This document shows, one piece after another, positions 15,274-22,401 of a stretch of 40,293 nt of DNA. The position numbers were made by a program, and so were the translations under genes. Position 1 is the first letter of the stretch. Every line of letters begins with the position of its first letter. Source of the DNA: Actinomycetes bacterium (GTDB lineage: Bacteria; Actinomycetota; Actinomycetes; Actinomycetales; Microbacteriaceae); NCBI GenBank assembly GCA_023386365.1, contig JAEWJX010000107.1:1-40293 (forward strand), written 5' to 3'. The notes under the pieces are model-generated. The model did not search any database. It saw nothing but the letters and a program-made list of their open reading frames with translations, and was not told the DNA's origin.

Positions 15274-15788
15274 CCCGCCCGCCGTTCGACCCGCCCACCG
15301 ACGCCGACATCGCGGTGGTGTCGTCTCAGCTGGGACGACCGGCGCGCGGCGTGATCGGCATCGCCGCGCGGTGCGTGTGCGGCAACCCGACGGTCGTCGC
15401 CACGAGTCCGCGGCTGCCCGACGGAACCCCGTTCCCCACGCTCTACTACCTGTCGCATCCGGGTGCCACCGCCGCGATGTCGACGCTGGAGGCCACCGGC
15501 GTCATGGCCGAACTGCAGGCGAGCCTCGAGGGGGAGGTCGCCGACGCGTACCGGGCGGCCCACGACGCGTACCTGGCCGACCGCGACAGCATCCTGGAGG
15601 TGCCCGAGATCGAGGGTTTCTCCGCGGGCGGTATGCCCGACCGCGTGAAGTGCCTGCACGCCCTCGCCGGCCACGCGCTCGCCGCGGGTCCCGGGGTGAA
15701 CCCGATCGGCGACGAGGCGCTCGCCCGCTCCACCTGGTCGCCCGACCGGTGCGTGTGCGCCGAACCGGGCGCCGCGCTGCAGGGCTGA
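15270..15788 (+). CDS. DUF501 family protein
   Basis: A 172-residue cytoplasmic protein of the DUF501 family, which is nearly always encoded between ftsB and ppx/subtilase-type genes in actinobacteria. Family marks are IAARCVCGNPTVVATSPRLPDG (a CxC pair near residues 35-37), PFPTLYYLSHP, VKCLHALAGHALAAGPGVNPIGDEAL with invariant His residues, and a C-terminal CVC. The paired cysteines and histidines suggest a metal site, but no activity is established. It overlaps the ftsB-like gene by 4 bp and shares one base with the subtilase start (TGATG), indicating one operon with coupled translation. Confidence 0.93.
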   Translation: MTRPPFDPPTDADIAVVSSQLGRPARGVIGIAARCVCGNPTVVATSPRLPDGTPFPTLYYLSHPGATAAMSTLEATGVMAELQASLEGEVADAYRAAHDAYLADRDSILEVPEIEGFSAGGMPDRVKCLHALAGHALAAGPGVNPIGDEALARSTWSPDRCVCAEPGAALQG

Positions 15789-17020
15789 TGTCCCGCCGCC
15801 CGGTGTGGGTGGCGGCGGCACTCGTCGTCGTCGCGGTCCTGGGGGGCGCCGCGCCCGCATCCGCGTCCGTCACCGATGCGGTGCGCGACAGCCAGTACTG
15901 GCTCGACGACTACGGCATCCGCGACGCGTGGTCGGTGACCCGTGGCGCTGGGGTGACGATCGCGGTGATCGACACGGGCGTCGGCTCGCCGCCGGAGTTG
16001 AACGGCGTGGTCGTCGGGGGAACCGACGTCTCGGGGCGCGGGTCATCTGACGGCCGCACCCCGGTCGGCTCGGACAGCGAGCACGGCACGCTCGTCGCGT
16101 CGCTCGCCGCCGGCCGCGGAACGGGGGAGGGCGCAGGCGTCATCGGCAGCGCGCCGGAGGCGTCCGTGCTGGCCATCTCGATCGGATTCGACACCGGCGA
16201 CTCGGATTCGCAGATCGCCGACGCGGTGCGCTGGGCGGTCGACAACGGGGCCGACGTGATCAACATGTCGCTCACCCGCAACACCCTCGACTGGCCGACC
16301 AGCTGGGACGACGCGTTCACCTACGCGGCGGAGCACGACGTGGTGGTGCTGGCGGCGGCAGGCAACCGCGGATCGGGCACCGCCGAGGTGGGGGCCCCCG
16401 CCACCATGCCGGGCGTGCTGACGGTGGCGGGTGTCGACCGCGACGGGCAGACCAGTCGCCGCGCCTCCGCACAGGGGGTGACGATCGGCGTCTCCGCTCC
16501 CAGCGAGGGGCTCGTGGGTGCGATGCCGGACGGCACCCACGTGCGGTGGAGCGGCACCAGCGGGGCGACCCCGATCGTCGCGGGCGTCGTCGCCCTCGTG
16601 ATCGCCGCGCATCCGGAACTCGACGCCGCCAACGTCATCAACCGTCTCACCGCGACCGCGCGGGATGTGGGCGACGCGGGGGCGGATGTGTCGTACGGTT
16701 ACGGCCTTCTCGATGCGTACGCGGCGGTCACCGCCGACGTTCCCACCGTGGAGGAGAACCCGATGGGCGACCTCGCCGAGTGGATCCGGGTGAACCGCCC
16801 CCACGACGCCGAGGGCGACGCCTTCGAGGCCGGTCCGGCGCCTGTCGACGACGCCGAACCCGGGCGGACCTTCGACCCTGTCGGGGTGCTGGTCCCGAGT
16901 CCGATGATGTTGTCACAGGTCGGCGCACCGCTGCTCGGGATGCTCCTCGTGGTCTTCGTGATCGGGGGCACGATCACCGGTGCGGTGATCGCGGTCAGAG
17001 GGGCTTCCCGCAGGCGGTAG
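15788..17020 (+). CDS. Membrane-anchored subtilisin-like (S8) serine protease
   Basis: A 410-residue secreted protease. It has a signal peptide (about 1-27, RRPVWVAAALVVVAVLGG, cut near ASA) and a catalytic triad in S8 order: Asp in VIDTG (about 61), His in SEHGTLVA (about 99) and Ser in WSGTSGATPIVAG (about 257). The oxyanion Asn is in AAAGNRG. A linker of about 70 residues and a C-terminal transmembrane helix (VGAPLLGMLLVVFVIGGTITG) followed by RRR anchor it outside the cell. The plan resembles mycosins, but no ESX secretion gene is present in the window. The start ATG overlaps the DUF501 stop, so it is in the ftsB operon, where a role at the cell surface during envelope growth is possible (inference). 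Confidence 0.93.
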   Translation: MSRRPVWVAAALVVVAVLGGAAPASASVTDAVRDSQYWLDDYGIRDAWSVTRGAGVTIAVIDTGVGSPPELNGVVVGGTDVSGRGSSDGRTPVGSDSEHGTLVASLAAGRGTGEGAGVIGSAPEASVLAISIGFDTGDSDSQIADAVRWAVDNGADVINMSLTRNTLDWPTSWDDAFTYAAEHDVVVLAAAGNRGSGTAEVGAPATMPGVLTVAGVDRDGQTSRRASAQGVTIGVSAPSEGLVGAMPDGTHVRWSGTSGATPIVAGVVALVIAAHPELDAANVINRLTATARDVGDAGADVSYGYGLLDAYAAVTADVPTVEENPMGDLAEWIRVNRPHDAEGDAFEAGPAPVDDAEPGRTFDPVGVLVPSPMMLSQVGAPLLGMLLVVFVIGGTITGAVIAVRGASRRR

Positions 17021-17050
17021 ATTGGTGTCGACTTTTCCCCCAGCGAGGAG
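17018..17050 (+). promoter_or_regulatory. Candidate ndh promoter overlapping the protease stop, plus ribosome-binding site
   Basis: TAGATT (17018-17023) begins with the protease TAG stop codon. It would give a leader of about 30 nt containing GAGGAG (17045-17050), 10 nt before GTG 17061. Confidence 0.4.
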
Positions 17051-17060
17051 ACTCCCCAAG

Positions 17061-18386
17061 GTGCGCAAGATCCTGATCGTCGGCGGCGGCTACGCCGGTT
17101 TCTACACCGCTCTCAAGCTGCAGAAGCATCTCCGTCGAGGCGAGGCCGAGGTCACGATCGTCGACCCGCTGCCCTACATGACCTACCAGCCGTTCCTCCC
17201 CGAGGTCGCGGCGGGTGGCATCGAGCCCCGTCACGCGGTCGTGTCGCACCGTCGTCACCTCCGCAAGACCAACGTGGTCACCGCGAAGGTCACGAAGGTC
17301 GACCACGCGTCGAAGTCGGCCGTCATCACCCCCGAGGTGGGCGAGCCGTGGACGGTCGAGTACGACACCCTCGTGATGACCGCGGGCGCCGTCTCGCGCA
17401 CGTTCCCCATCCCGGGTGTCGCGGATGAGGCGATCGGCCTGAAGAACATCGAGGAGGCCATCGCGATCCGCGACCGCCTCACCCAGAACTTCGTGAAGGC
17501 GTCGAACCTGCCCGTCGGCAGCCCGGAGCGCGCGCGTCTGCTCACCGTCGTGGTGGTCGGCGGCGGCTTCGCCGGCATCGAGGTGCTCGGCGAGCTGCGC
17601 AGCTTCGCGAGCTCGCTCGTCGGTCAGTACCCGTCGATCGGGTTCGACGAGACCCAGTTCCACCTCGTCGAGGCGATGGGCCGCATCATGCCCGAGGTGT
17701 CGCTGAAGACCAGCCACTGGGTGCTGAAGAACCTGGCCGAGCGTGGCGACAACGTGCACCTCGACACGCAGCTCGTGAGCGCCGCGGGTGGCGTCATCGA
17801 GCTCTCGACGGGTGAGAAGTTCGAATCCGACCTCATCATCTGGACCGCAGGTGTCATGGCGAACCCCGTGGTGCGCACCACCGACCTCCCCATCGAGGAG
17901 CGCGGACGTCTGCGTGCCCGCGCCGACCTGCGCATCGTCGACGAGAACGGCGAGATCATCCCCGAGGCGTGGACCGCGGGCGACGTCGCCGCCGTCCCCG
18001 ACCTCACCGGTGGTGGTGTCGGCGGCTTCTGCGTGCCGAACGCCCAGCACGCGGTGCGTCAGGGCAAGCGTCTCGCGAAGAACCTGGTCGCCGACTTCCG
18101 CGGCGAGGCCCCGGTCGACTACTTCCACAAGAACGCGGGAGCGGTCGCCGGTATCGGCCTGTACCACGGTGTCTTCCAGAGCGGCAAGATCGCCATCAAG
18201 GGCTTCATCGCCTGGATCATGCACCGCGGCTACCACGGCCTCGCGATCCCCATGTGGGAGCGCAAGGGTCGCGTGTTCAGCAACTGGATCGTGAACTTCC
18301 TGTTCCGTCGCGATCTGATCGGCATCCCGGCGCGCGACACCCCGCGCGAGCAGTTCGAGGCGTTCGCCTCGCGTCCCAAGGCGTAA
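17061..18386 (+). CDS. ndh: Type II NADH dehydrogenase (NDH-2)
   Basis: A 441-residue FAD-dependent, non-proton-pumping NADH:quinone oxidoreductase. The FAD-binding Rossmann motif lies at the N-terminus (RKILIVGGGYAGFYTALKL). The second, NADH-binding motif is TVVVVGGGFAGIEVLGEL (about 160). The FAD-contact segment is AWTAGDVAAVPDL (about 310), followed by a quinone-site region with FCVPNAQHAVRQG. A C-terminal amphipathic/hydrophobic segment (GFIAWIMHRGYHGLAIP, NWIVNFLFRRDLIG) attaches it to the membrane. It feeds electrons from NADH to the menaquinone pool. The open frame extends to 17022, but GTG 17061 gives the family N-terminus and has GAGGAG upstream. Confidence 0.95.
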   Translation: MRKILIVGGGYAGFYTALKLQKHLRRGEAEVTIVDPLPYMTYQPFLPEVAAGGIEPRHAVVSHRRHLRKTNVVTAKVTKVDHASKSAVITPEVGEPWTVEYDTLVMTAGAVSRTFPIPGVADEAIGLKNIEEAIAIRDRLTQNFVKASNLPVGSPERARLLTVVVVGGGFAGIEVLGELRSFASSLVGQYPSIGFDETQFHLVEAMGRIMPEVSLKTSHWVLKNLAERGDNVHLDTQLVSAAGGVIELSTGEKFESDLIIWTAGVMANPVVRTTDLPIEERGRLRARADLRIVDENGEIIPEAWTAGDVAAVPDLTGGGVGGFCVPNAQHAVRQGKRLAKNLVADFRGEAPVDYFHKNAGAVAGIGLYHGVFQSGKIAIKGFIAWIMHRGYHGLAIPMWERKGRVFSNWIVNFLFRRDLIGIPARDTPREQFEAFASRPKA

Positions 18387-18392
18387 GCGGCC

Positions 18393-19274
18393 TCAGCCGC
18401 CGTCTCCGTCGCCGTCCCCCTGCACCAAGGTGGCGAGCGCCCGGATGGCGGCGGTGTTCGCCGCGATCGCCTCCGTGATCGCGGAGAGATCCACGGGCGG
18501 TGCCGACACCACGGTGAGACCGCCCACCGCATCCAGGATCGCCTCGTTGCCGATCACCCCGTCGACCGACGTGCTGAACATCATCAGCGGGTCGGCGTAG
18601 ACGGGGGAACCGTACGCGGTGAGGTCGGCTGCGCTCTTGCGGACGATCGCATCCGACTGCCCGAGGCTGCGCAGGTGCGCCTGATAGGTGGCGAGGTTCC
18701 GCGGCTTCGGGATCGCGAACCGCAGCACCCGTTCGTAGCAGAACCACACCGTCCCGTCGGGGCCTTCGATGAGTTCGCGCATGATCATGTCGTCCTCCGT
18801 CTCGCCTGCACTCAGCGCGGTGCGCGCCGCGAATGCGCCGATGTCGTCGGCGGCCATCGACCGATTGCCGCCGTATCCCATGCTCCAGCCCCGGTACACG
18901 AGGCCGGTGGTGTAGCCCGAGAAGGGCACGAACCCGATCGCGTCGCCGAGGTCCTCGGTCACCTTCTTCGAGGCCATGAAGAGGGAGCGCCCTCGGCCGC
19001 GCACGTCGATCGCGACGTGGCCCTTGTTGCCGCGGCTTCCCCAGTAGTGAACGGCGCCGATCGGGGCGGCCGCGGCGTCGCCGCTGGCGATGGTCGCCGC
19101 GTCGCCCGCGAAGGTCGCGTTCAGGTATGAGGTCGCCGAGCCGGTGAAGCGGAAGATCAGCGACGCGCACCACAGGTGCCAGGTGGTCACGGTGCCGGTG
19201 ACGTCATCGACACGTCGCGGGTGTGCGGCGCCGTAGCTGCGCGCAAGAGCCTCGAGGGTGGCCACGACGCCCAT
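18393..19274 (-). CDS. Orphan phage-like cell-wall hydrolase (CHAP/NlpC-like N-terminal domain)
   Basis: A 293-residue protein. The first 140 residues look like a cysteine peptidase/amidase of the CHAP type: WHLWCASLIFRF, with a candidate nucleophile Cys36, and GAVHYWGSRGNKGHVAIDV, with candidate His86 and Asp90. The second half (VWFCYERVLRFAIPKPRNLATY, LGQSDAIVRKS) is unfamiliar and resembles phage structural or lysin C-terminal modules. The tail ISAITEA-like coiled coil (LSAITEAIAANTAAIRALATL) ends in DGDGDGG, again a phage-like style. There is no signal peptide, no holin and no other phage gene nearby. GGAGGA 5 nt before the ATG supports the start. It could be a domesticated endolysin or a bacteriocin-like hydrolase. 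The domain call is moderate, the function inferred. Confidence 0.65.
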   Translation of the reverse strand: MGVVATLEALARSYGAAHPRRVDDVTGTVTTWHLWCASLIFRFTGSATSYLNATFAGDAATIASGDAAAAPIGAVHYWGSRGNKGHVAIDVRGRGRSLFMASKKVTEDLGDAIGFVPFSGYTTGLVYRGWSMGYGGNRSMAADDIGAFAARTALSAGETEDDMIMRELIEGPDGTVWFCYERVLRFAIPKPRNLATYQAHLRSLGQSDAIVRKSAADLTAYGSPVYADPLMMFSTSVDGVIGNEAILDAVGGLTVVSAPPVDLSAITEAIAANTAAIRALATLVQGDGDGDGG

Positions 19275-19357
19275 CTTCGTCCTCCGTCGCCGTCAGGGGT
19301 AGACCGATCTGGCCACCTTCCAACGGGGGAATGGTGGACGCTTCCGCGCCTTGCCAC

Positions 19358-19369
19358 AGTTGGTCAACT
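19358..19369. promoter_or_regulatory. Possible operator upstream of the first MFS symporter
   Basis: AGTTG-gt-CAACT, a 12-bp dyad about 20 bp before the GTG start. It is short, so the call is tentative. Confidence 0.25.
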
Positions 19370-19388
19370 CGACGAAGAGGAGACCGAC

Positions 19389-20681
19389 GTGTCGCACGCC
19401 GCCCCCGTGTCCACCGCCGCGCCCACCGCATCCGCCCCGTTCGCCGAACCGCAGCGTGCCGTCAGCGGCCTGTGGATCACCGCGTTCGCCACCGCCTGGT
19501 TGGGCGTGTGGATGGCGCAGCTGGGGCCGTTCCGGGTGGAGTTGCCGCTGCAGGTGGCGGCCGCCGTCGGGGAGACGGAGTCGTGGACGGATGCGGTGAC
19601 GGCGTTCGGGGTGATCTCGGGAATTGCGGGCGCGTTCATGATCGTGTCGTTCCCGGTGGCCGGGTTCCTGTCGGACCGCACCACGTCACGGTTCGGTCGT
19701 CGTCGCCCGTGGATCGTGGTGGGCGCGGCCGTGTTCGCGCTCGCGTTGATCGCTTTGGGCCTGGTGCAGGGGATCGTGCTGATCACCGTGTTCTGGACGC
19801 TGGCGCTGATCGGGTTCAGCATCATCGCATCCGCCCTCACCGCCCTGATCTCCGACATCGTGCCGGTGCGTCAGCGCGGGTACGTGGTGGGGTGGATGTC
19901 GTCGCCGCGTGCCGCCGGCATCATCCTCGGCGTGGTGCTGTTCACCTACGTCTTCACGACCGCCGCCCTCGGGTATGTGGCGATGGCGATGGCGCTCGCG
20001 CTGCTGGTGGTGCCGATCCTGGTGTTCGGCAAGGAGACCCCGATCACGAAGGCGGAGCGGCCCGCCGCAACCGTGGGGGCACTGCTCGGGGGGCTGTGGA
20101 TCTCGCCGAAGAAGTACCCCGACTTCGCGTGGACGTGGGTGAGCGGGTTCCTGGTGAACGCCGGCAACGCGCTCGGCACCGGCCTGCTGCTGTACTACGT
20201 GGCGCACGAGCTCGGGTTCGGCATCGACAAGGCGAGTAAGGCGTTCCTGCCGCTGATCCTCGTGTACCTGGTGGGTGTGGTGCTGTCGGCGCTCGTCGTC
20301 GGGCGCCTGTCGGACCGCATCCGACGCCGCAAGGTGTTCGTGGTGTGGGGTGCGCTGATTCAGGCGTTCGCGGCGCTCATCCTGGTGTTCGTCACCGACT
20401 ACACGGTCACGTTCGTCGCGGGTGTGCTGCTGGGTCTCGGGTACGGCGCCTACCTGGCGGTGGGTCAGGCGCTCGCCACCCAGGTGCTGCCGAGCGCCCG
20501 CGACCGCGCGAAAGACCTCGGCATCATGAACGTCGCCTACCAGGTGCCGGTGGCGATGGCGCCGTGGCTGGGGGCCGCGGTGGTCGCCTCCCTCGGCGGA
20601 TTCGACGGGCTGTTCATGATCGCCGGGGCGCTCACCGCGCTGGGGGCTGCGGTGATAGCGCTCGTCAACGGGGTGAAGTAG
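19389..20681 (+). CDS. MFS transporter, sugar-symporter-like (paralogue 1)
   Basis: A 430-residue transporter with 12 expected membrane segments. The first cytoplasmic loop reads SDRTTSRFGRRRPWI, the GRRRP motif of the SLC45/sucrose-type and glycoside-symporter-like MFS groups. The second half has the cognate loop LSDRIRRRKVFVVWG. It is a clear paralogue of the transporter at 23034-24317: shared blocks include AWLGVWMAQLGPF, ALTALISD, VPVRQRG, KETPITK, NALGTGLLLYY and ALATQVLP. Unlike that copy, it has no enzyme genes attached. The open frame begins at 19176, but GTG 19389 follows GAAGAGGAGA and aligns with the paralogue's N-terminus. Substrate is inferred as a sugar or polyol, not shown. Confidence 0.92.
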   Translation: MSHAAPVSTAAPTASAPFAEPQRAVSGLWITAFATAWLGVWMAQLGPFRVELPLQVAAAVGETESWTDAVTAFGVISGIAGAFMIVSFPVAGFLSDRTTSRFGRRRPWIVVGAAVFALALIALGLVQGIVLITVFWTLALIGFSIIASALTALISDIVPVRQRGYVVGWMSSPRAAGIILGVVLFTYVFTTAALGYVAMAMALALLVVPILVFGKETPITKAERPAATVGALLGGLWISPKKYPDFAWTWVSGFLVNAGNALGTGLLLYYVAHELGFGIDKASKAFLPLILVYLVGVVLSALVVGRLSDRIRRRKVFVVWGALIQAFAALILVFVTDYTVTFVAGVLLGLGYGAYLAVGQALATQVLPSARDRAKDLGIMNVAYQVPVAMAPWLGAAVVASLGGFDGLFMIAGALTALGAAVIALVNGVK

Positions 20682-20704
20682 GGACCAGTTCGCGTGCCCG
20701 GCCC

Positions 20705-20710
20705 TAGGGT
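20705..20710 (+). promoter_or_regulatory. Leaderless -10 hexamer (TAGGGT)
   Basis: TAGGGT, 6 nt (cggaac), then GTG at 20717. It shows that the unknown gene is transcribed independently of the MFS gene 35 bp upstream. Confidence 0.5.
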
Positions 20711-20716
20711 CGGAAC

Positions 20717-21418
20717 GTGCAGACGATCGACGACGGCCGGTTCGACCCGATCGCGACGCGCGCCGGTTTCTTCCAGGCGCCCCTCGCGGAGGTGCTCGAG
20801 GCCTTCACTTCGTGGCAGCGTTCACTCGATTCGGTGACGGCCGTTCAGGTCACCGAGATCCGGGACGCGTTCCCGCATTCGCTCGCCGAACTGGACCCGC
20901 TCGTGATCGGGGGCCGCGACCGGTACCTGCTGATCGACCACGGCGACTGGACGGCGTACTTCGACAACGGGCACACGGGCACCGATCCGGTGTCGCCTGT
21001 CGGGCATCTGACGCGCATGCACGGCTGGTTCGGCGTGACGCTCACCTGCGCCGAGTCGGTGGAGGGGCGGTGGGGCGCGCTGCAGTTCGAACTGATGGGA
21101 CCGGAGCAGACCGACTGGCTGAATCGCATCCGCAGCATCTCACTCACCGAGGACGAGGGCCGATGGTCGTGGAACGTGGGTGGCGAGGTTCAGCCGTTCG
21201 AGGACGTGGAGGCGTACACCGCACGCCGCAAGACCGACCGACTCACCCCGGAGGCGCTCGGCGCCTACTGCGAGGCGCTGGGCTTCGACCCGTTCGACTG
21301 GACGCACTACGGGCGCACCATGCTGGTGCGCACGGAGCTGGCGTGGGAGGACCGTGCGCGCCGGGTGAGCCTCGCCCAGCGGCGGGTCGAGCTGGGTGTC
21401 GGTTCGCCTCCCGGGTGA
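20717..21418 (+). CDS. Conserved-type protein of unknown function (233 aa)
   Basis: A 233-residue soluble, acidic protein rich in Trp (ten or more), with no signal peptide or membrane segment. Recognisable landmarks are YLLIDHGDWTAYFDNGHTGTDPVSPVGHL near the middle and a C-terminal region with LTPEALGAYCEALGFDPFDW. The alternation of strands and the WTAYFDNGHTGTD-type stretch suggest a small alpha/beta fold, but I do not recognise a family. The start GTG 20717 is well supported by TAGGGT at 6 nt. It converges with the HTH gene at 21444. No function is proposed. Confidence 0.75.
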   Translation: MQTIDDGRFDPIATRAGFFQAPLAEVLEAFTSWQRSLDSVTAVQVTEIRDAFPHSLAELDPLVIGGRDRYLLIDHGDWTAYFDNGHTGTDPVSPVGHLTRMHGWFGVTLTCAESVEGRWGALQFELMGPEQTDWLNRIRSISLTEDEGRWSWNVGGEVQPFEDVEAYTARRKTDRLTPEALGAYCEALGFDPFDWTHYGRTMLVRTELAWEDRARRVSLAQRRVELGVGSPPG

Positions 21419-21443
21419 TGAGCGGAACGAGGTCGGCCGCGCG

Positions 21444-21740
21444 TCAGCCGCGCTGAGCCGCTGCCGCGACGATCTCCTGAAGGGCACGCGCGTGTGCTCG
21501 GTACGCGCGGGAGCCGGCCTTGGTCAGCGTCAACCAGATGCGCCGTGAGTCGCGACCGGATCGTTCCTGCTCGACGTATCCGGCGTCGACGAGCGCCGCG
21601 ACCTGCTTGCTGAGCGCCGAGGCGCTCAGGCCGACAGCCTCCTTGACGACCGCCATCTCGACCCTCGTGCCGGCGTCGAGGATGGCGCAGATCTTCAGCC
21701 GATGCGTCGGGTGGATGATCGGGTCCAGCTCGCCGGTCAC
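21444..21740 (-). CDS. Winged-helix transcriptional regulator (HTH_34/MarR-like)
   Basis: A 98-residue minimal winged-helix protein. It starts ELDPIIHPTHRLKICAILDAG, then a helix-turn-helix (VVKEAVGLSASALSKQVAALVDAGYVEQE) and the wing RSGRDSRRIWLTLTKAG. This is the pattern of the HTH_34 family, small repressors usually cotranscribed with a membrane protein. Its ATG overlaps the stop of the upstream membrane protein gene (21737-21740), so it is translated by coupling. The repeated GTTTCC/GGAAAC half sites over the operon promoter are the likely binding target, implying autoregulation (inference). Confidence 0.88.
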   Translation of the reverse strand: MTGELDPIIHPTHRLKICAILDAGTRVEMAVVKEAVGLSASALSKQVAALVDAGYVEQERSGRDSRRIWLTLTKAGSRAYRAHARALQEIVAAAAQRG

Positions 21741-22168
21741 CGACGGGTACTCCGGTGGTGCAGCACGGAGCCGGCGGCGTAGCTGATGGTGGCCCCGGCG
21801 GCGCAGGCCACGACCACGGAGTCCAGGTCTGCGAGCCGGGCGAACACCGACAGGAGCACGAGCGCAGCCGCCAGCGCCGTGAGGATGCGGAAGCCGCGAC
21901 TGGTGGGAATCGCGAACGGTGTCCCCATCTGTCGGCCGGCCACATAGTTGAGGAGGGCGAGAGCGGCGGCGAGTGCGATCGTGAGCAGGGCGGCGAGCAT
22001 CGAGGACTCGAGCACACCCGTCAGCGCGAGGGCGCCCAGGAGCAGCGCGTTGGTCGGATACAGCCAGAGCGGCCAGGGCCGGTCTCGTACCGCGTGCTGG
22101 GCGTCGGCGATGGCGTCGAGCCCAGCCGATGCCTCGCGGGAGTCGGGGGACGGTCCGATAGTTTCCAT
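21737..22168 (-). CDS. Small four-helix membrane protein, partner of the HTH regulator
   Basis: A 143-residue protein with a hydrophilic N-terminus (METIGPSPDSREASAGL) and four hydrophobic helices (about 46-62, 65-85, 103-120 and 123-138). The family is not recognised beyond its usual pairing with HTH_34 regulators. The open frame reaches 22204, but the ATG at 22168 has TATGGT 7 nt upstream and opens a typical hydrophilic leader, so I chose it; the ATG at 22180 overlaps that hexamer. The last bases overlap the regulator start. The promoter is covered by palindromic half sites. Confidence 0.8.
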   Translation of the reverse strand: METIGPSPDSREASAGLDAIADAQHAVRDRPWPLWLYPTNALLLGALALTGVLESSMLAALLTIALAAALALLNYVAGRQMGTPFAIPTSRGFRILTALAAALVLLSVFARLADLDSVVVACAAGATISYAAGSVLHHRSTRR

Positions 22169-22195
22169 GGAGGAAACCATATGCGGTAGTTTCCG
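22159..22195. promoter_or_regulatory. Operator array and -10 of the membrane-protein/HTH operon
   Basis: Three half sites alternate in orientation: TAGTTTCC (22159-22166), GGAAACCA (22172-22179) and TAGTTTCC (22188-22195). They form two overlapping inverted repeats around the minus-strand -10 hexamer TATGGT (22176-22181) and the start codon (22166-22168). A protein bound here would block both polymerase and translation start. Confidence 0.65.
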
Positions 22196-22213
22196 AGTCG
22201 GCAACTATTTTCG

Positions 22214-22287
22214 TGCCCTCGCTGGGATTCGAACCCAGACTGAGGCGATTTTAAGTCGCCTGCCTCTGCCGATTGGGCTACGAGGGC
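22214..22287 (-). tRNA. tRNA with UAA anticodon (would read Leu UUA), short variable arm
   Basis: A 74-nt cloverleaf. The acceptor stem is GCCCTCG/CGAGGGC. The D arm starts GCCC and ends AGGC, with one C-A mismatch. The anticodon stem is GGCGA/TCGCC with loop CTTAAAA, so the anticodon is TAA. The variable region is TCAGT, only 5 nt. The T arm is CTGGG-TTCGAAT-CCCAG. The discriminator is A, as in tRNA-Leu, and CCA is not encoded. The anticodon predicts leucine, but leucine tRNAs normally carry a long variable arm, which is absent here. Confidence 0.9.
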
Positions 22288-22353
22288 GCGCCCCCATTCT
22301 GCCCTGCTCTTCAACCACCTAAACGGGGGTGTGGCGGCGGAGACGACTGTCTG

Positions 22354-22365
22354 GGACACTTGTCC
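22354..22365. promoter_or_regulatory. Candidate operator for the TetR-MFS-enzyme operon
   Basis: GGACA-ct-TGTCC is a perfect 5-bp dyad with a 2-nt spacer, 36 bp before the tetR start. It has the size and shape of a TetR-family site and would allow autorepression of the whole operon. Confidence 0.45.
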
Positions 22366-22401
22366 AACTCTGGGGGGACTCGTGGACGAGAGGAGATCGA
22401 C

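Noticed and set aside
15788..17020. An ESX/type VII secretion locus
   Set aside because: Apart from the mycosin-like protease there is no EccB-E, EsxA/B or PE/PPE-type gene.
18387..18400. GCGGC-ctca-GCCGC between ndh and the lysin-like gene as a terminator
   Set aside because: Only 5 bp, no T-run, and such dyads are common in sequence this GC-rich.
18393..22287. A prophage or integrated element using the tRNA as attachment site
   Set aside because: Only one phage-like gene is present, with no integrase and no second copy of the tRNA 3' end within the window.
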